64,000 bases of DNA. Source: Ricordea florida. Its lineage: Eukaryota; Cnidaria; Anthozoa; Corallimorpharia; Ricordeidae. The stretch lies in assembly GCA_949710005.1 (NCBI GenBank), contig OX453272.1, positions 17,042,994-17,106,993 on the forward strand, given 5' to 3'. This document shows positions 1-11,927 of this stretch, in pieces. How positions within the stretch are numbered: position 1 is the first letter of the stretch; every line of letters starts with the position of its first letter. The notes under the pieces were generated by a model. The model ran no database searches. It saw only the letters and a program-made list of their open reading frames with translations, and was not told the DNA's origin. The translations under genes were made by a program, and so were the position numbers.

Positions 1-204
1 GTGCAGGGAACTTGAAATTGAAATTGGGAGCTTTTTGAAAAGGGAGGATTAGATAGAATTAACTTACAGAAGTTCATGAAAAATATACAGGGTGTATCTT
101 AAGTACTTGTCCATCAACTGGTCAATTTTCACAAACCTCCTTTGTCAAATACAGGTATTAATTTGTTTCTTTAGATTTTACCAATGCCTTAATTGCACTC
201 TTAC

Positions 205-304
205 ATCTTGTACTTGTTTGATAAAGTTGGTCACTTCATCTTTTAAAGCTTTGTACACTTTCTGTGGGCCTTTTTCATCCCAGTTACACACTTTATGAAC
301 ATCC
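205..304 (-). CDS. CUL5: Cullin-5, second coding exon
   Basis: Coding exon on the minus strand bounded by an acceptor (TTTTCAG before 304) and a GTAAGA donor after 205. It translates to about 33 residues beginning DVHKVCNWDEKGPQ and ending FIKQVQD. This matches what I recall of the cullin-5 N-terminal cullin repeat, and it continues directly from exon 1 at 2337-2470 with matching splice phase (TG|G). Cullin-5 is the scaffold of SOCS-box/elongin ubiquitin ligases. The remaining exons would lie left of the window. The family call comes from remembered sequence similarity and no search was run. Confidence 0.8.
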
Positions 305-574
305 CTGAAAATAAAAACAAATTGTCATACATGTGCAATTTCACACTTCAACTCAACAAGAATCCCAATGACAGGTGTCTGTTTGAGTAAGACAATAGAA
401 ATTGCTAGTATAATAAAATTATTTTAAAGGCCATGAAAATTAATAAACTTAAGACAATAACAAACAGCTGTAGACATGACCCTTTGACCCTTTTTCCTCC
501 AAGACAAGAGTAAGCATTAGGCCCAAACACTTCTTGTAAATCAGTTTGGAGAATTTAATTGATCAATCCAATCC

Positions 575-980
575 CCAACCAACACTCGGGGTCTTTAAAT
601 AATTGAGGAGAAATTGCTGCCTTTGTACTGACATCCGCAAATGATAAGACTTTCTAGTCCTCTCAGATAAAGACGATAAACCATAAGTCCTGTCTTGCAA
701 CACTTGTTCCCAGTAATCTGTGTGACGTTAAAGAACCCACACATTGTTCGAAAAGAGCAGGGAACAGAGTTCCGGGTGTGTTGGTCTATCTCTACCTCTG
801 GTTTCATCTGCCATTTGATGCATGGGTTGGGTGGGTGGGTGAGATCATATATGGACTGATAGTGGCAGCCAGAGGCGCCTTTACATGCTGATGTCCAATA
901 TCACCCAATGAAGTGCAAAGCGCCTTTGAAACATATTCATATGAAAAAGTGCGCTATATAAATTCATTATCATTACTCCC
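575..980 (+). repeat. tRNA-derived SINE, head-truncated, in CUL5 intron 1
   Basis: The body from about 581 (caacactcggggtcttta) to the tail gcgctatataaattcatt matches the copy at 28189-28570 segment by segment: gtgctgcctttgta, a pyrimidine-rich gactttctagtc, gacgataaacc, and gacgtt..agaaccc. The tRNA-like head with A and B boxes is missing here. It lies antisense within the CUL5 intron. Confidence 0.75.
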
Positions 981-1284
981 AGTTCTCATTTCTTGCTTGC
1001 TTAACCCTTTAAAGCCCCAATATTAATATTAATTTTCTCCTGTTTTCATATATTTGTTATGGTTCTAGTGAGGACAATTTGTTTAAATATCAATACAACT
1101 CTTTTTTGGTGATCATTTTTGTTATTCTCATAACCTGAACGGTTGATGAACAGTGAATAATGTAATGAGAAATTGGATACGGGTCACTACTGGGACTTGA
1201 AGGGTTAAGATGTATTGATAACAGTACATATAAAATGGTTCAATTTTTTCCTTGGCATATATATTTTCTTTTGTTTTTTTTTTG

Positions 1285-1480
1285 TATGGTAATGTATGAT
1301 AAAGAGTTTGAAGGATAAAACCACAACATATACACTTCAAACTGATAACAGTAACCTTGGCATAAGAAAAAGCTAAAAGCAAAATATAGGAACAAAACAA
1401 AAATACCAACTAAGATGTATGCAAATCACCCTTTTCATTTTTGTTTCAAGATACCGTTTGGCTATAAAGTACTATTCTTG
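1285..1480. repeat. About 200-bp interspersed repeat, copy 1
   Basis: Starts tatggtaatgtatgata and ends ataaagtactattcttgtc. Copy 2 at 4825-5028 is almost identical, with only a few substitutions and a 3-bp indel. A shorter relative (tggcaatgtgtgataat) is the loop of the foldback at 27742-27881, so this is a mobile family and not a simple local duplication. Confidence 0.8.
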
Positions 1481-1589
1481 TCGGTCTGTACATATTTACA
1501 TGAAAAACTGCTGAGAACTTTTTGTACATTTATAGAATCTCAAAACAAATAATAAATACATTTTTTCAGATTTGCCTAAAAATAAATCT

Positions 1590-1722
1590 TATAAGCTTCT
1601 TTGTGGTTTGTTATTTAATCTATCTCTATATATATCTATATATAGAGTGGGTTGATAGTCTATAAAAATAGTGTGTAGATAGTCTATAAAAATATATAGG
1701 ATAACAAACCACAGAGAAGCTT
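1590..1722. repeat. Small foldback repeat
   Basis: aagcttctttgtggtttgtt near 1592 is mirrored by aacaaaccacagagaagctt near 1702-1721. The loop is AT-rich with tandem tagtctataaaaata units. Probably a MITE. No coding content. Confidence 0.7.
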
Positions 1723-2336
1723 AAAATGTCTAGACGAATAACCCAAGAGTTCATAATAATAAAATTTCTCAATTAATGCTGAAAACACAATCTACATGTT
1801 GTTCACTTACGGAAATGAAAAGACTTGTGTCTATAGAAATGGTCTACTCCGCTGCTATAATTCACGTTGCATGAAACAAAAATTATTTTTGTATTAAGCT
1901 AATATACGATATATAATTAATGTATGCTAAAAACAATTCTTTTGGTGTAAGATAAGGACAGGTGTGGAGACACTGGAAACTTACAGTGAACGTAAAGAAA
2001 AGGAATATAAAATGAAAGGACGGAGGAAATTATTCTGGAAGAAAGAGAGATCATTAAAGGAACCCTGCACAGCTTGGGGCAATTGCAGTATCAAGAACAG
2101 CTCTACACATCATGCATCAGACACGCATTACAATGTGATCCTATTTTAGACAATGGATCGCAAAACACTGGAATAATCTGCGAAAGATTTTATGTCAGCC
2201 CTTCAGCCGTGCATGAAATCGATATTGTCAGATAAGATACCGGTATTAAGACCGGCGTTTTCTTTGGAAGAGAATGACCACTCCATAGAGTAGGGTTGAC
2301 AATATGGCCATGGAAGCTCATTATTTTATTACCTAC

Positions 2337-2470
2337 CAAAAGAGATTCTGCCACTCCTGAGTGGTGACGGGTTCTTGTTTCAACAATTTATTGACCGTAG
2401 GTTTCAGTTCATGCCATGTGTCCTCGAACTGTACCCCAGGTTTCTTAGAATTGAGCAGTAATGCAGACAT
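2337..2470 (-). CDS. CUL5: Cullin-5, first coding exon with start codon
   Basis: Minus-strand exon with the ATG at 2470-2468 and a GTAGGT donor after 2337. It encodes about 44 residues. The order of short motifs (FEDTWHELKPTV, then KLLKQEPVT, then WQNLF) is the N-terminal signature of cullin-5 as I recall it. Splicing to 205-304 keeps the frame and gives ...NLFWDVHKVC. No upstream in-frame extension is needed, so this start is preferred. The 5' UTR and promoter must lie above 2470, where G-rich sequence runs to about 2640. Intron 1 (305-2336) carries a SINE and AT-rich repeats. Confidence 0.8.
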
Positions 2471-2689
2471 CTTCCAACATTTTCATGACAAATGAGCAAA
2501 CACTTGAACATACGCTTTGAACAGTTACCGCTGGACCCAAATCCAGACTGTGAAAGAGCGCGAGGGGGAGCGAGGGGTGGGTGGGGAATGTCTCCCGGGC
2601 TGGGAAAAATACATGGGGTCCCGGATGGAAGCATCCTCGGTTCCTATGCCGTTTAATTTGTTTTATTTATTAATGACCTCCCTCTTCAT

Positions 2690-2992
2690 ACCAAAGGTGG
2701 TCAGCATTAAATTCCATCCACCAAAACCACCTCGACCGACAGAGACTGAGAACACATGTTGGACAGTTAAGAAATATTCTACGAAATCGTCAAATCGAGT
2801 CGTACATGAGCTAGTAGCAGGAGCCCATGGTCATGGCCTCCTGCTAGTAGCTAATCTCGCACATAGCGCCGAGTTGGCTATAGTTCATGTGATCATGTTC
2901 GACGTGATTGAGTGGAATAATTGTCAAGTGTCCATCATGTGTTCTCAGTCTCTCTCGGTCGAGGTCGTTTTGGTGGATGGAATCCAATGCTC
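2690..2992. repeat. Long foldback (palindromic) element
   Basis: The left arm from 2703 (cattaaattccatccacc...) pairs with the right arm ending about 2987 (...ggtggatggaatccaatg). The centre is a second near-palindrome, gctagtagcaggag...cctcctgctagtagc, around 2811-2860. The arms diverge at scattered positions. The MITE at 2993-3246 has landed on its right edge. Open frames here arise from the palindrome and are not genes. Confidence 0.75.
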
Positions 2993-3246
2993 AGGGACGG
3001 ACCATTAGAAGAGTGATGGAGGGGGTGGGGAGAAAACCAAAAAAAAAATTCATGCAAGGGAAAATGTCAAGAAAAAAATTCATGCAGAAGGAAGGTCCAA
3101 TTGTGACTTTTTAACACGTAGTAAAAAAAATTCGTGCAGAGAGGTTCACCTGAAAAAAAATTCCTGCACAAGCAGTGAGCGAAAAAAAAATTGTGCAAGC
3201 TTAAAATTCCCCCCCCCCCCCATCACTTTTCTAATGATCCGTCCCT
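2993..3246. mobile_element. MITE with AGGGACGGACCATTAG inverted ends, copy 1
   Basis: Begins agggacggaccattagaa and ends with the inverted complement ctaatgatccgtccct. The interior is runs of A followed by ttcatgcaag-type units plus a poly-C tract near 3209-3222. Copy 2 is at 5319-5634. No coding capacity. I see no clear target duplication. Confidence 0.85.
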
Positions 3247-3469
3247 TACCTCATACCAATGCTGGTGGAGTGAATATACATCACCATGTGAAAATTGGGC
3301 CAACGCAAACAAACTTCCACCGTGAGGCTATGACGAAACCCATGCTAGTGACCGGAAAGCCTTTGCAGGATAGGCTGACCCCATGAACATCAAGGACTGA
3401 ACTTACGTACTTAAAATGGTCATCTTCTTGAGCAAGAAAAATCAAGCGAAAGTCTTAGGATTAGAGTTC

Positions 3470-3960
3470 AGTAGACAGTGAACTTGGTTTTTCAACTCAT
3501 GCCGACCAAGTTTGTAAAAACTTAGCCCAGCAAATTGGAGTGCGTAACAAAAGTAAAGCCGTTTTACCAACTAAGCAGCGTCTTTTGTATTACAATGTCA
3601 CAATTAGGCCAATTTTCAATTATGCAAATGCTGCGTGGCTCGAACGTTGTCGTAAGGATAGCGTACAGAGGCTTTTCGTCAGATCTGCAGATTTGGACGC
3701 AGGACCATTTTGTCCTTTCGTTCCATTATTTAGTAAGCTCTGCTGGATCCCACTTTATGAGGAAGCAAAACTTGACCTAAGTGTGTGTTGGCATACAAAA
3801 GAATCATCAAGGACGTTCCAGAGTTTTGAACTAGTAGTTTGGTTCTCAACAGTGATAGAAATTCAAGGTCAAGTAGTAGAATTTTATTTGCCCTCAACTT
3901 AACACATGTCAGTTGTGGAGCGCATTACCTATTGACCTTAGAAGAAAACCACCTGTTAAA
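3470..3960 (+). pseudogene. LINE reverse-transcriptase fragment
   Basis: Overlapping short frames contain RLLYYNVTIRPIFNYA followed by W, then CWIPLYEEAKL further on. This is the layout of the region after the catalytic core in non-LTR retrotransposon reverse transcriptases of many metazoans. The reading shifts frame at least once near 3640 and no YxDD box is present, so it is a dead 3' piece. No flanking ends are visible. Confidence 0.65.
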
Positions 3961-4562
3961 TCTTCTAAGCAAGGAATGAAACGTCTCTTAGACAACCAGA
4001 GGTTATTACCGCATTTTAATTTATCTTAATCTGTTTTACTTGTTAGTCTATCTTAGCATTTTATCAGTGTAGTTTTAAATTGTATTTTTGAGGCGAATTT
4101 TTTAATCGCATTATAATAATTTATTGTATTTTTAGATTTATCCTAATGAGGGCCACAATTTTGTTAGTGAATGTTCACTACTATGTGTTAACCCTCGACA
4201 AATGGAGGCTTTCTTCTTCTTCTTCATTACTATCTGGAGACGAGAGTAGTCTTCCAGTCGAGATTCCGAATTTCGAACACTTTATTCACGTAATACTGGT
4301 CACTGAATCTGTACCTTTACACCTGCATCATCTTTGAGCTGCATTTGAATACTGGTATTAGTTACCAGCCTGGATTGACTAAAGCTTGTAGAAATGGCAT
4401 AGCACAGCTTTCGTTCCTTTGGTCGCATTTCCGAGCGAAACGAGTAGCACTGGCGCCCTTTACCTCATAACTCACCCCAGCCTCCTCTGTAACATCACCC
4501 TCTTTCCCAGAGTCCACTTGTCAGTGGAACGTGGTGTTTGGGAACAAGATTTGTTTAAATTT

Positions 4563-4824
4563 GTCAAAACCTCCTTTTCAAATGTAGAACATTTTCCCTC
4601 TAATAACCTTAAGTTGTACAACCTCGGCTTGGTTGCAAGTTCTCGCTCCTGCCCAGACCCATGAACGAGACAGACCCTATGTACCATTGCTTCAGGATGA
4701 GTTCTGCCATAGCCATGATCTTCGTCTTAATCAGAGATGCATAGTTAATCATGTAATGCAACACAACTCGGTATATTAATGCAGGAACTGATAAGAGGAA
4801 CTATGGGAGCAAAAATTTGAGCGC
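4563..4824. repeat. Local direct duplication, copy A
   Basis: gtcaaaacctccttttcaa... to ...aaatttgagcgcta is repeated at 5028-5318. The copies differ by a few substitutions and a 20-30 bp insertion after ttgcaagttctc in copy B. The repeat at 4825-5028 separates the copies. Confidence 0.85.
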
Positions 4825-5028
4825 TATGGTAATGTATGATAATGAGTTTGAAGGATAAAACCACAACATATACACTTCAAACTGATAACAGTAACCTTGG
4901 CATAAGAAAAAGCTAAAAGCAAAATACAGGAACAAAACAAAAATACCAACTAAGATCCATGCAAATCACCCTTTTCATTTTTGTTTCAAGATACCGTTTG
5001 GCTATAAAGTACTATAATTCTTGTCACG
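4825..5028. repeat. About 200-bp interspersed repeat, copy 2
   Basis: Near-identical to 1285-1480, in the same orientation. It sits exactly between the two copies of the local duplication, so the duplication and this insertion are probably linked events. Confidence 0.8.
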
Positions 5029-5318
5029 TCAAAACCTCCTTTTCAATTGTAGAACATTTTCCCTCTAATAACCTTAAGTTGTACAACCTCGGCTTGGTTG
5101 CAAGTTCTCTCTCCTCCCTTACCACTCCACTCCATGGCTCCTGCCCCGACCCATGAACGAGACAGACCCTATGTACCATTGCTTCAGGATGAGTTCTGCT
5201 ATAGCCATGATCTTCGTCTCAATCAGAGATGCATAGTTAATCATGTAATGCAACACAACTCGGTATATTAATGCAGGAACTGATAAGAGGAACTATGGGA
5301 GCAAAAATTTGAGCGCTA
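5028..5318. repeat. Local direct duplication, copy B
   Basis: Second copy of 4563-4824. It ends where the MITE at 5319 begins, just as copy A ends where the 4825 repeat begins. Both insertions therefore used the same gagcgcta site. Confidence 0.85.
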
Positions 5319-5634
5319 AGGGACGGACCATTAGAAAAGTGATGGGGGGGTGGGGGTGGGGATGGGGAAAAAACCAAAAAAAAATTCATGCAAGGGAAAA
5401 TGCCAAGAAAAAAAATTCATACAAGGAAGAAGGTAAAAAAAAATTCATGCAGAAGGAAGGTCCAATTGTGACTTTTTCACACGTACTAAAAAAAATTCGT
5501 GCAAAAAAAATTCGTGCACAATGGGGTTCACCGGAAAAAAAATTCCTGCACAAGCAGTGAGCGAAAAAAAAACTTCGTGCAAGCTGAAAATTCCCCACCC
5601 CCCCCCCCCATCACTTTTCTAATGGTCCGTCCCT
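5319..5634. mobile_element. MITE with AGGGACGGACCATTAG inverted ends, copy 2
   Basis: Begins agggacggaccattagaaaa and ends ttttctaatggtccgtccct. It is longer than copy 1 because the A-run plus attcatgcaag units are amplified. No coding content; the frames in it are low-complexity artefacts. Confidence 0.85.
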
Positions 5635-5770
5635 AATGCAGTGAGCAATGCCAGGAGCCATTACCAGTTCCTACAATTTCTTCTCTTGAGGATCATGACA
5701 AGAGAGGATCTTAGTGACGAGGGTGACGGTTACTTTGTTTACGTGGCGCGATTTTAGGAGGTGAAATGCC

Positions 5771-5838
5771 ACATACAAACACACATAAACACATACACAC
5801 ACACACACGCACACGTACACGCACAAACACACACACAT
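5771..5838. repeat. Imperfect (CA)n microsatellite
   Basis: A run of ca dinucleotides interrupted by t, g and a, on the plus strand. Confidence 0.95.
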
Positions 5839-6550
5839 TTCACCTGTAATTATCAATTCACATGAAAACGACTTGACCGAGAGAGAGACAATTTTATTAA
5901 CTTGAATCTTTGAATCCCGCACTTTGCACAGTGTTGGGAGTTTTTCTTTAACTTATTAAGGAATAAAGTTTTTGTTGTAATGCCGAGCATGCCAACTGCT
6001 TGGTGTTCTTTCTTCACATTTGTAACACTCATCTAGCTAAGCCATCCACTGTCGAGAACTTAAATTTGAAAATCAAAATTTTGTTTTCTTTCAAAAAAAG
6101 TATTTTAAACCATAAAAGAATAAAGATAGCACCATCCAGTACCTTCCAAAGAATTTACACATCGGTCAACACTGCACAGTTTGCACGTTAATATGAAAGC
6201 TACAGATTACTGTAGCATTTATAAGGTTAGCAGTCAATGCCATTGTCAATGCCAATGTCGGATGTCGAGACTTAATGATTCCGTCAATTCAGCACACTCA
6301 TTGTCTAACGCCCGGGTGAAAAAATAGGCACTTAATATGTGCATTACACAGCCCTGCACCAGATATATTTATCCAATTCTAATCAGATTATGATCAGATG
6401 ATCGATTAGCTTCGCGCTTAAGATAGTCTTGCAGCTCGCGATTCTGGTCTGAGCCAATACTTCCACGTTTTGATAGTATAATTATGACTCTGGCATACAG
6501 TCCTGGCCGTTAACTCGGTGAAAGTTATAAGGGAAAAGAACTGTATAATA

Positions 6551-7535
6551 TTAATTCGGAATTCTCTCAAGTCCTAACTGGAAGAGAAACTCATCCTGGG
6601 CGCCATTTTCACCCGCACTCCTCTTTCCTTCTCTTTTCGGTTCTAATCTTCGAAGAGCGCTCCTATAGCGTGTTTCCATACGAAAATCTAACGCGCCATT
6701 AGGTGGGCCTCCATTTTGAGTTGTCAATGCAATGTTCGCTTTGGAACTAGGCGGGGATGAACACTGCGCGTTTTCATCCACTGACGTCTCCTTTCTGGAG
6801 AACGAAGGATTTTGGCCACGTTTCTCCTGCTTAACATCTCTCTCCATTTGAACCTGCGCTTCAACTCTACCATTTACGGATCCGTTAAAACGCGAAATGT
6901 CTTGAAATCGCCGCCTTTCTTCTTCCATGATGCCGTAGTGACAGCGTCTTTCGCGTTCGACAGATGAACAACGCAAGGGGAACAGTGCAGGCATGTCCCT
7001 GCGGTGTCCCGCAAGAGGCCAGAGCGAAAAATAATCCCGCGCGGAAGCCACGTGCATTCCGTTTGTCACGTGAGCATGGGTTAAGGCGTCCGAGGTATTG
7101 ATTCGTCGACGGTACATTCCCGGGGATCCCCGTGGGGATGGAAACGAATTAGGATATTCCAGCGGAAAGTCCGGGGCTGGAGCGACACCGTATCGATCCA
7201 TTGGGAAAGCCCCTCTAGGATATGGTGTTTCTTCGTCTAACCGCGGTCGCTTAGGAGGGACATGAAATGCAGAGCCCCCGGGTGAAACCTGTCGAGGATC
7301 CCTCAAAAAAGTACGTCCTTGAAAAGAGCCTAGGTTACCAGTGTTCTTGTTATCCTCTCTAGGTCGGCCATATCTTGCCTTCAGATCCCGTGTATCTCTG
7401 CGAAGAGCCGGTGGAGGCTTTTCGTGAAGAAGACCATTAACAGCATCTTGAGTGAAGGACTGCTGGTCGTCTAGTGACAAGTGAAGCTGAATGTTTAAAA
7501 CGTTTCGCAACGCTCCTTCGTAAACATCAGCCAAA
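6551..7535 (-). CDS. Terminal exon of an unidentified host gene
   Basis: Minus-strand open frame of about 327 codons after an acceptor (TTATAG before 7535), ending in TAA near 6551. The protein begins LADVYEGALRNVLNIQ. It continues as a proline-, serine- and arginine-rich low-complexity region with basic patches such as PPKRPRL, which could be a nuclear localisation signal, and ends FQLGLERIPN. No enzyme motif is visible. The GC-richer codon use and composition contrast with the flanks and support a real exon. It is likely a nuclear regulatory protein tail, but I do not recognise the family. It joins in phase to the proposed exon at 7657-7727. Confidence 0.6.
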
Positions 7536-7656
7536 CTATAAATAATAATGATAAAAAAAAAAACAATCAGTCATCGCCTCATTACCCTATCTCCCCTTCC
7601 GCACTCCCCTTACGCCGTCACACCCCCACTACCACCCTCACAATAAATTGGCTTAC

Positions 7657-7727
7657 GTAACGTAGCTAGTTCCAGTACTACAGTTTGAAATGACTGTATC
7701 AGATCCAACAGCGTCGAGGAAATGGAA
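7657..7727 (-). CDS. Probable short internal exon of the same gene
   Basis: A 71-nt minus-strand segment between CAACAG (acceptor) and GTAAGC (donor). It reads FHFLDAVGSDTVISN... and ends with two bases that complete a codon with the first base of the exon at 7535. The intron between them would be 121 bp. The phase agreement supports it; the acceptor has a weak pyrimidine tract. Confidence 0.45.
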
Positions 7728-8418
7728 CTGTTGACTAGCTTTATCACAAGTGATTACGGCCGACTTTTTTGTCCAGTTTAATTTAGGTTTATAATACCAC
7801 CGTTAAACAAAATTACGTCAAGCTTTTCTTCTTGGTTAAAGGCAGTTAAGCAAATTAGAAATAGCCGCAAACCGAAGGCTTTCATTGGATTAAAGCGAAA
7901 TTTCGCAAATCAATCTTTTTCGGCCTTTTTTACTGTGTTTTGATCAAGCAAGCCTCGGGGTTTCGGCAGAAATCACAGACATACGCATATTGTAAACAGG
8001 CCACTTTATCAATAGATCAACAGTCAACTGAACAAAATTTAGATAATACAGGAAATTCACGTTAGACTCGATGCTTTTTCTATGTCAAACCTTATAATGG
8101 ACCTTTTTTCGATAGGAAAAGTTCCGCTTTGATTGATTTTAGTCCGTCCTGGCTGATGGTCAAACAAAGTTACTGCGTACGTGATTAACAGTTTGACGAT
8201 TGTTTGTGGAAATTTGAAAGCATCGCTCAATTTTGGGTCTAAACCTTGGGGATCAATGAAACAATCTTTTCCAACAGTTTTCTTTAGCTTTAGTTTTAGG
8301 GTAAACATTTATCACTTTTAGTCGCAGTAATAAATCAAGCCAATGCAATTTACAGAAGAAAAGCCGTTCTTATATGAATGGTGATCAAAGGCACGTGACT
8401 ATTCCAGTCAAGTTTTAC

Positions 8419-8498
8419 ACTTTCCGAGTTCGCGCGATAGTCTTGGAATAATTGTTCCTCGCCCTCAAACATATCAGTGGCGGAACCGTTTATACCAC
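8419..8498 (-). CDS. Possible upstream exon of the same gene
   Basis: An 80-nt minus-strand segment after a good acceptor (TTACTTCAG) and before a weak GTAAAA donor. It encodes INGSATDMFEGEEQLFQDY and a few more residues. It ends on a codon boundary, which matches the phase-0 start of 7657-7727. This is inference from splice phase and composition alone. Confidence 0.35.
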
Positions 8499-11400
8499 CT
8501 GAAGTAAGAAATAACAGTACGATACGAAACAATCGAAAGAAGGTCAAAATGTACAATAGTTGGGAAGTTCCCAGAGAATTATATGCCACGTGGATCATGT
8601 AAGAGCCGGTGAAGTGAAAAATTTCGAATTAAGAAAAAAGTAATTTTAATCAGAAAAATCATGTTTTGAAAAGTAATCTTTTGCCTGTAGGCAAAAATCT
8701 CGCTGCCTACATTTGCATTTTTTTAACATTTGGGACATACTTATTCAGAACAAAGGTAGACGGTTTGTATTACTGTGTTACAAAGTCTAATAGCCCTAGA
8801 CACCGGAATTCGCGGAATTAACAAAAGCTAAAAATTAATTCGAAGTTAATCCTTTCCAGGAATATTATATTTGTATAAAGACACTCGTAACTGAATTCTC
8901 TCTTTATCTTTTTTTTTTTTAACTTCCTACGCGAGTTGCTGCAGGCTAGGAAACTTCTTTCAAATCTGATGAAATCATAACCGTGTTTAAATGATATCAC
9001 AAACCGCACTAAAATTAAAACTACAAATATATGTTTCTTCTATTTGGCTGGGCGCAACTGGCTATAGAAACAAAAGCTTTGAGCTTTTCTATTCTTCATA
9101 ACTCCGTTAAATCTTACTCTTTCGACTTTTGCGGCATTTTCAAGTTGGACCGCCTGACAAATTTTCACGGCTAGAAGTAAACTTTCGATCTTTCCCCATA
9201 ATACTGAGTCGCTAAAAGTGTTTGTTGGTTCCACTATTTCTCTTCCCAGGCGACCAAAATAGATGTACCCGGTACCTGTTTAATGTAAATTTCCCCAGCA
9301 AACGTTTTTAATTCTCGCATATGCATTAGGTTTGGCCAGCTGTATTTAAATAGTTGGTCGTTACAACTTGTTTAGCGTGTAAAAACAAAACAAAAAAAGG
9401 TTCCTGCTAGCTTTAAAGAGATTTTCGTCCACCCATCTGCGTTTGGAGAGTTTAGCACACGAGTGCTACTAATCGAGCAATATTCTTTGAACAAAGTTTG
9501 TCGGGGCGGTGGAAACTGAGTTGATGACTTCCCCAGGACGACAGATGTACACGATACTTATTTCACGGAAATGTCCAAGAAACCATAATGTAACTGAATA
9601 AGTAATTGTATAATAATAAAAAGCGCGAGCGACCTTCACCAAAATCAGGCAAAATTAACGCATTTCAAACTCGCAAACGCTCTACGTTTAAAGCCGAGTT
9701 AACAACACTTGCCCTACTGGAACTTGTTCAGATAGCAAAAACCAAAAAATGCTCGCTTACTGTAAATATATTCATACAATGACAAAGAACAACAAAAACA
9801 GAGTAAGAGTGACCTTAACGCATCGCTGGAACACCGTTTCTGTCGGCCGCTAGAGTCTTCACGTCGTCTCGGTTGCAGCATTTTTCGTTTTCAGTCGGAC
9901 TGGAAAATGGCTGTCTTATCAGCGCGGTTGTTATGATCAATGAACTCGCTAAATTATGTCTCCGTTCAAAGACTTGTGACTGGACTCTTGCAAAAATTAG
10001 TACAGCAATCCGCTGAGGCAGATGGTTTGCGCTGTGAGCGCGGGGGATTGATGAATATTTATAGGCACCGATGATCATACAATATATCAGCTGGCGGCAC
10101 TGAGGATCATAGCACTTGCGTTGCAGATAATGTTTCAACAATGCAACAGAAATTTAGTATTCCTGTCCATGGTAACAGATTCGTGTTCCGCCGAAAGACT
10201 TCTTCAGATTTACCTAATTTATCCCTCGTAAAATGTGCCAAAGACAACCAAATTGGGGAAAGCAGCTGAATTCGTTTCAGTGTTGTAATAATTTATGAGA
10301 TACAAGTTTTATTTGACCAGCTAAATAAAGACACGAATAGAGAACCCAAAGTCGAAGAACAAGAAGACTTTCTCAAAGCACACAAAAGAACAGTTCCTGT
10401 TCAATGAAGTCGTTTCGGTATCAAACTCCCTTTATACCCTGTGCAACTCCGAATACAAGACGATGATAGTCTGTGGGGGATGAAAGGTTATTCAATCGAA
10501 CATATTTACGAAAACAGTCTTAGTAACTTTAACCTAACTTGAAGTGAGAAACGATATGAAAGCACTGACTTTTTTCGAGTATGGAAATGCATAATTACAA
10601 GGAATTCTCAAGTAAATACAAACTAATAAAATTGCGTTTATGTATTTTTCGTAGTAGAAGTGAAGAAAATTCTCCACAGCTGTGGCATAATTTCCAGGGC
10701 TGTCGGTAAAATCACCCTTTTTTGAAGGAACACGGATTAGACCTCGCAAAGCATTGTTTTCGAAAACCCACTTACTCTACCGAAGACCAGAAACCTCCAG
10801 AAACAATGCACTTTGAGGTAGAAACTTTCTCAGTCAATTCGTCAGCGGCGAGTTTGCTTTCGATTACTACAGACGCGAGTAAACCACCTATTTAAATAAA
10901 TTAACCGTTTTTTTTAAACAAAAACCAAATGAATGTTTTTCAACTTCCAAGGTGATGGTTCTGCGACCATTGCGACCGAATCACCAGACACAAACATTGA
11001 CCACAGAAATGTCTGTCATGGAAACCGGACCAAGAAACGAATCACAAGCACTATCCAATTTAGCGATCAGTTTGAATGATTTAAATTGATCTGTTATTTG
11101 GAAGTTAATAATTATGTGAAGACCTTGCCTCAGCAAAAGCAGGATTTCATATAGTTTTTATCAAGGGTGTTAGGCTACGTTACGTTACATGCTCAGTTGT
11201 GATACGAAGAAAGTTCCCCAAGAAAAACCTTTTCAGTTAGACTTTTTTTGAACTCGGGGAGACGGTTTGCAATGAGCTACATGTCGCTATGTACAAGAAA
11301 GGGACACAGACGTCTCCACGTTTACCCTCAAAGAAAAAAAAACGAAAACAAAAAACAAGCCAATACAATTCAGGAATTTATTTCACTAGCAGCAAACTAT

Positions 11401-11783
11401 ATTTTTAGAGCGTTTATAAAACATTTTTAGTCTCCCACCTGCTGCCAGTTGGGTTTGCTCATAAATAATCAAAAACAGGAAAAGCGCCTAGATGCAATAT
11501 TTGCAGAATTAGAAAACAAACAGGCATGATTGGGTCAAATCTATCTGAAAATTCGAATCAATGTGATAAACTATCACCTTTCAATGACAGACTGTGTACT
11601 CAACTAGGCTGTCAAACAGTCGATATTCTTCTCTTAATCGATCGTAAAGCCACTAAATTGAACAGCCTCCGGCCCGTGGATTTGACGCTACAAATCTGAT
11701 ATACGCGCCTGTTGAAACACTCGTTCCACGTACGTTCCGTCATGTTACATTCGCCGGGACGTTCGCATAAAAAATAGAGACTA
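8499..11783. other. Intergenic or intronic sequence without recognised genes
   Basis: I found no convincing exon, RNA gene or mobile element here. The open frames are short and lack motifs. It may include the promoter and first exons of the minus-strand gene to the left. Confidence 0.5.
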
Positions 11784-11927
11784 GCCCTTTTTCGAAATTA
11801 AACCGCAGTTTTGTTTTATCACGGCTTCAAACACGAATGCGAGGCTCATGCGGGCAACACTGAAATCTTGGATTCCAAGTCGTTGTTAGCTGTTTGTTTC
11901 AGTTTTTTCGATTGCTTTTAGAAGAAA

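Noticed and set aside
2517..3008. 163-codon open frame
   Set aside because: Runs through a palindromic foldback and into a MITE; no protein motif.
5309..5598. Lysine/phenylalanine-rich open frames on both strands
   Set aside because: They are the A-run and attcatgcaag repeats of the MITE read as codons.
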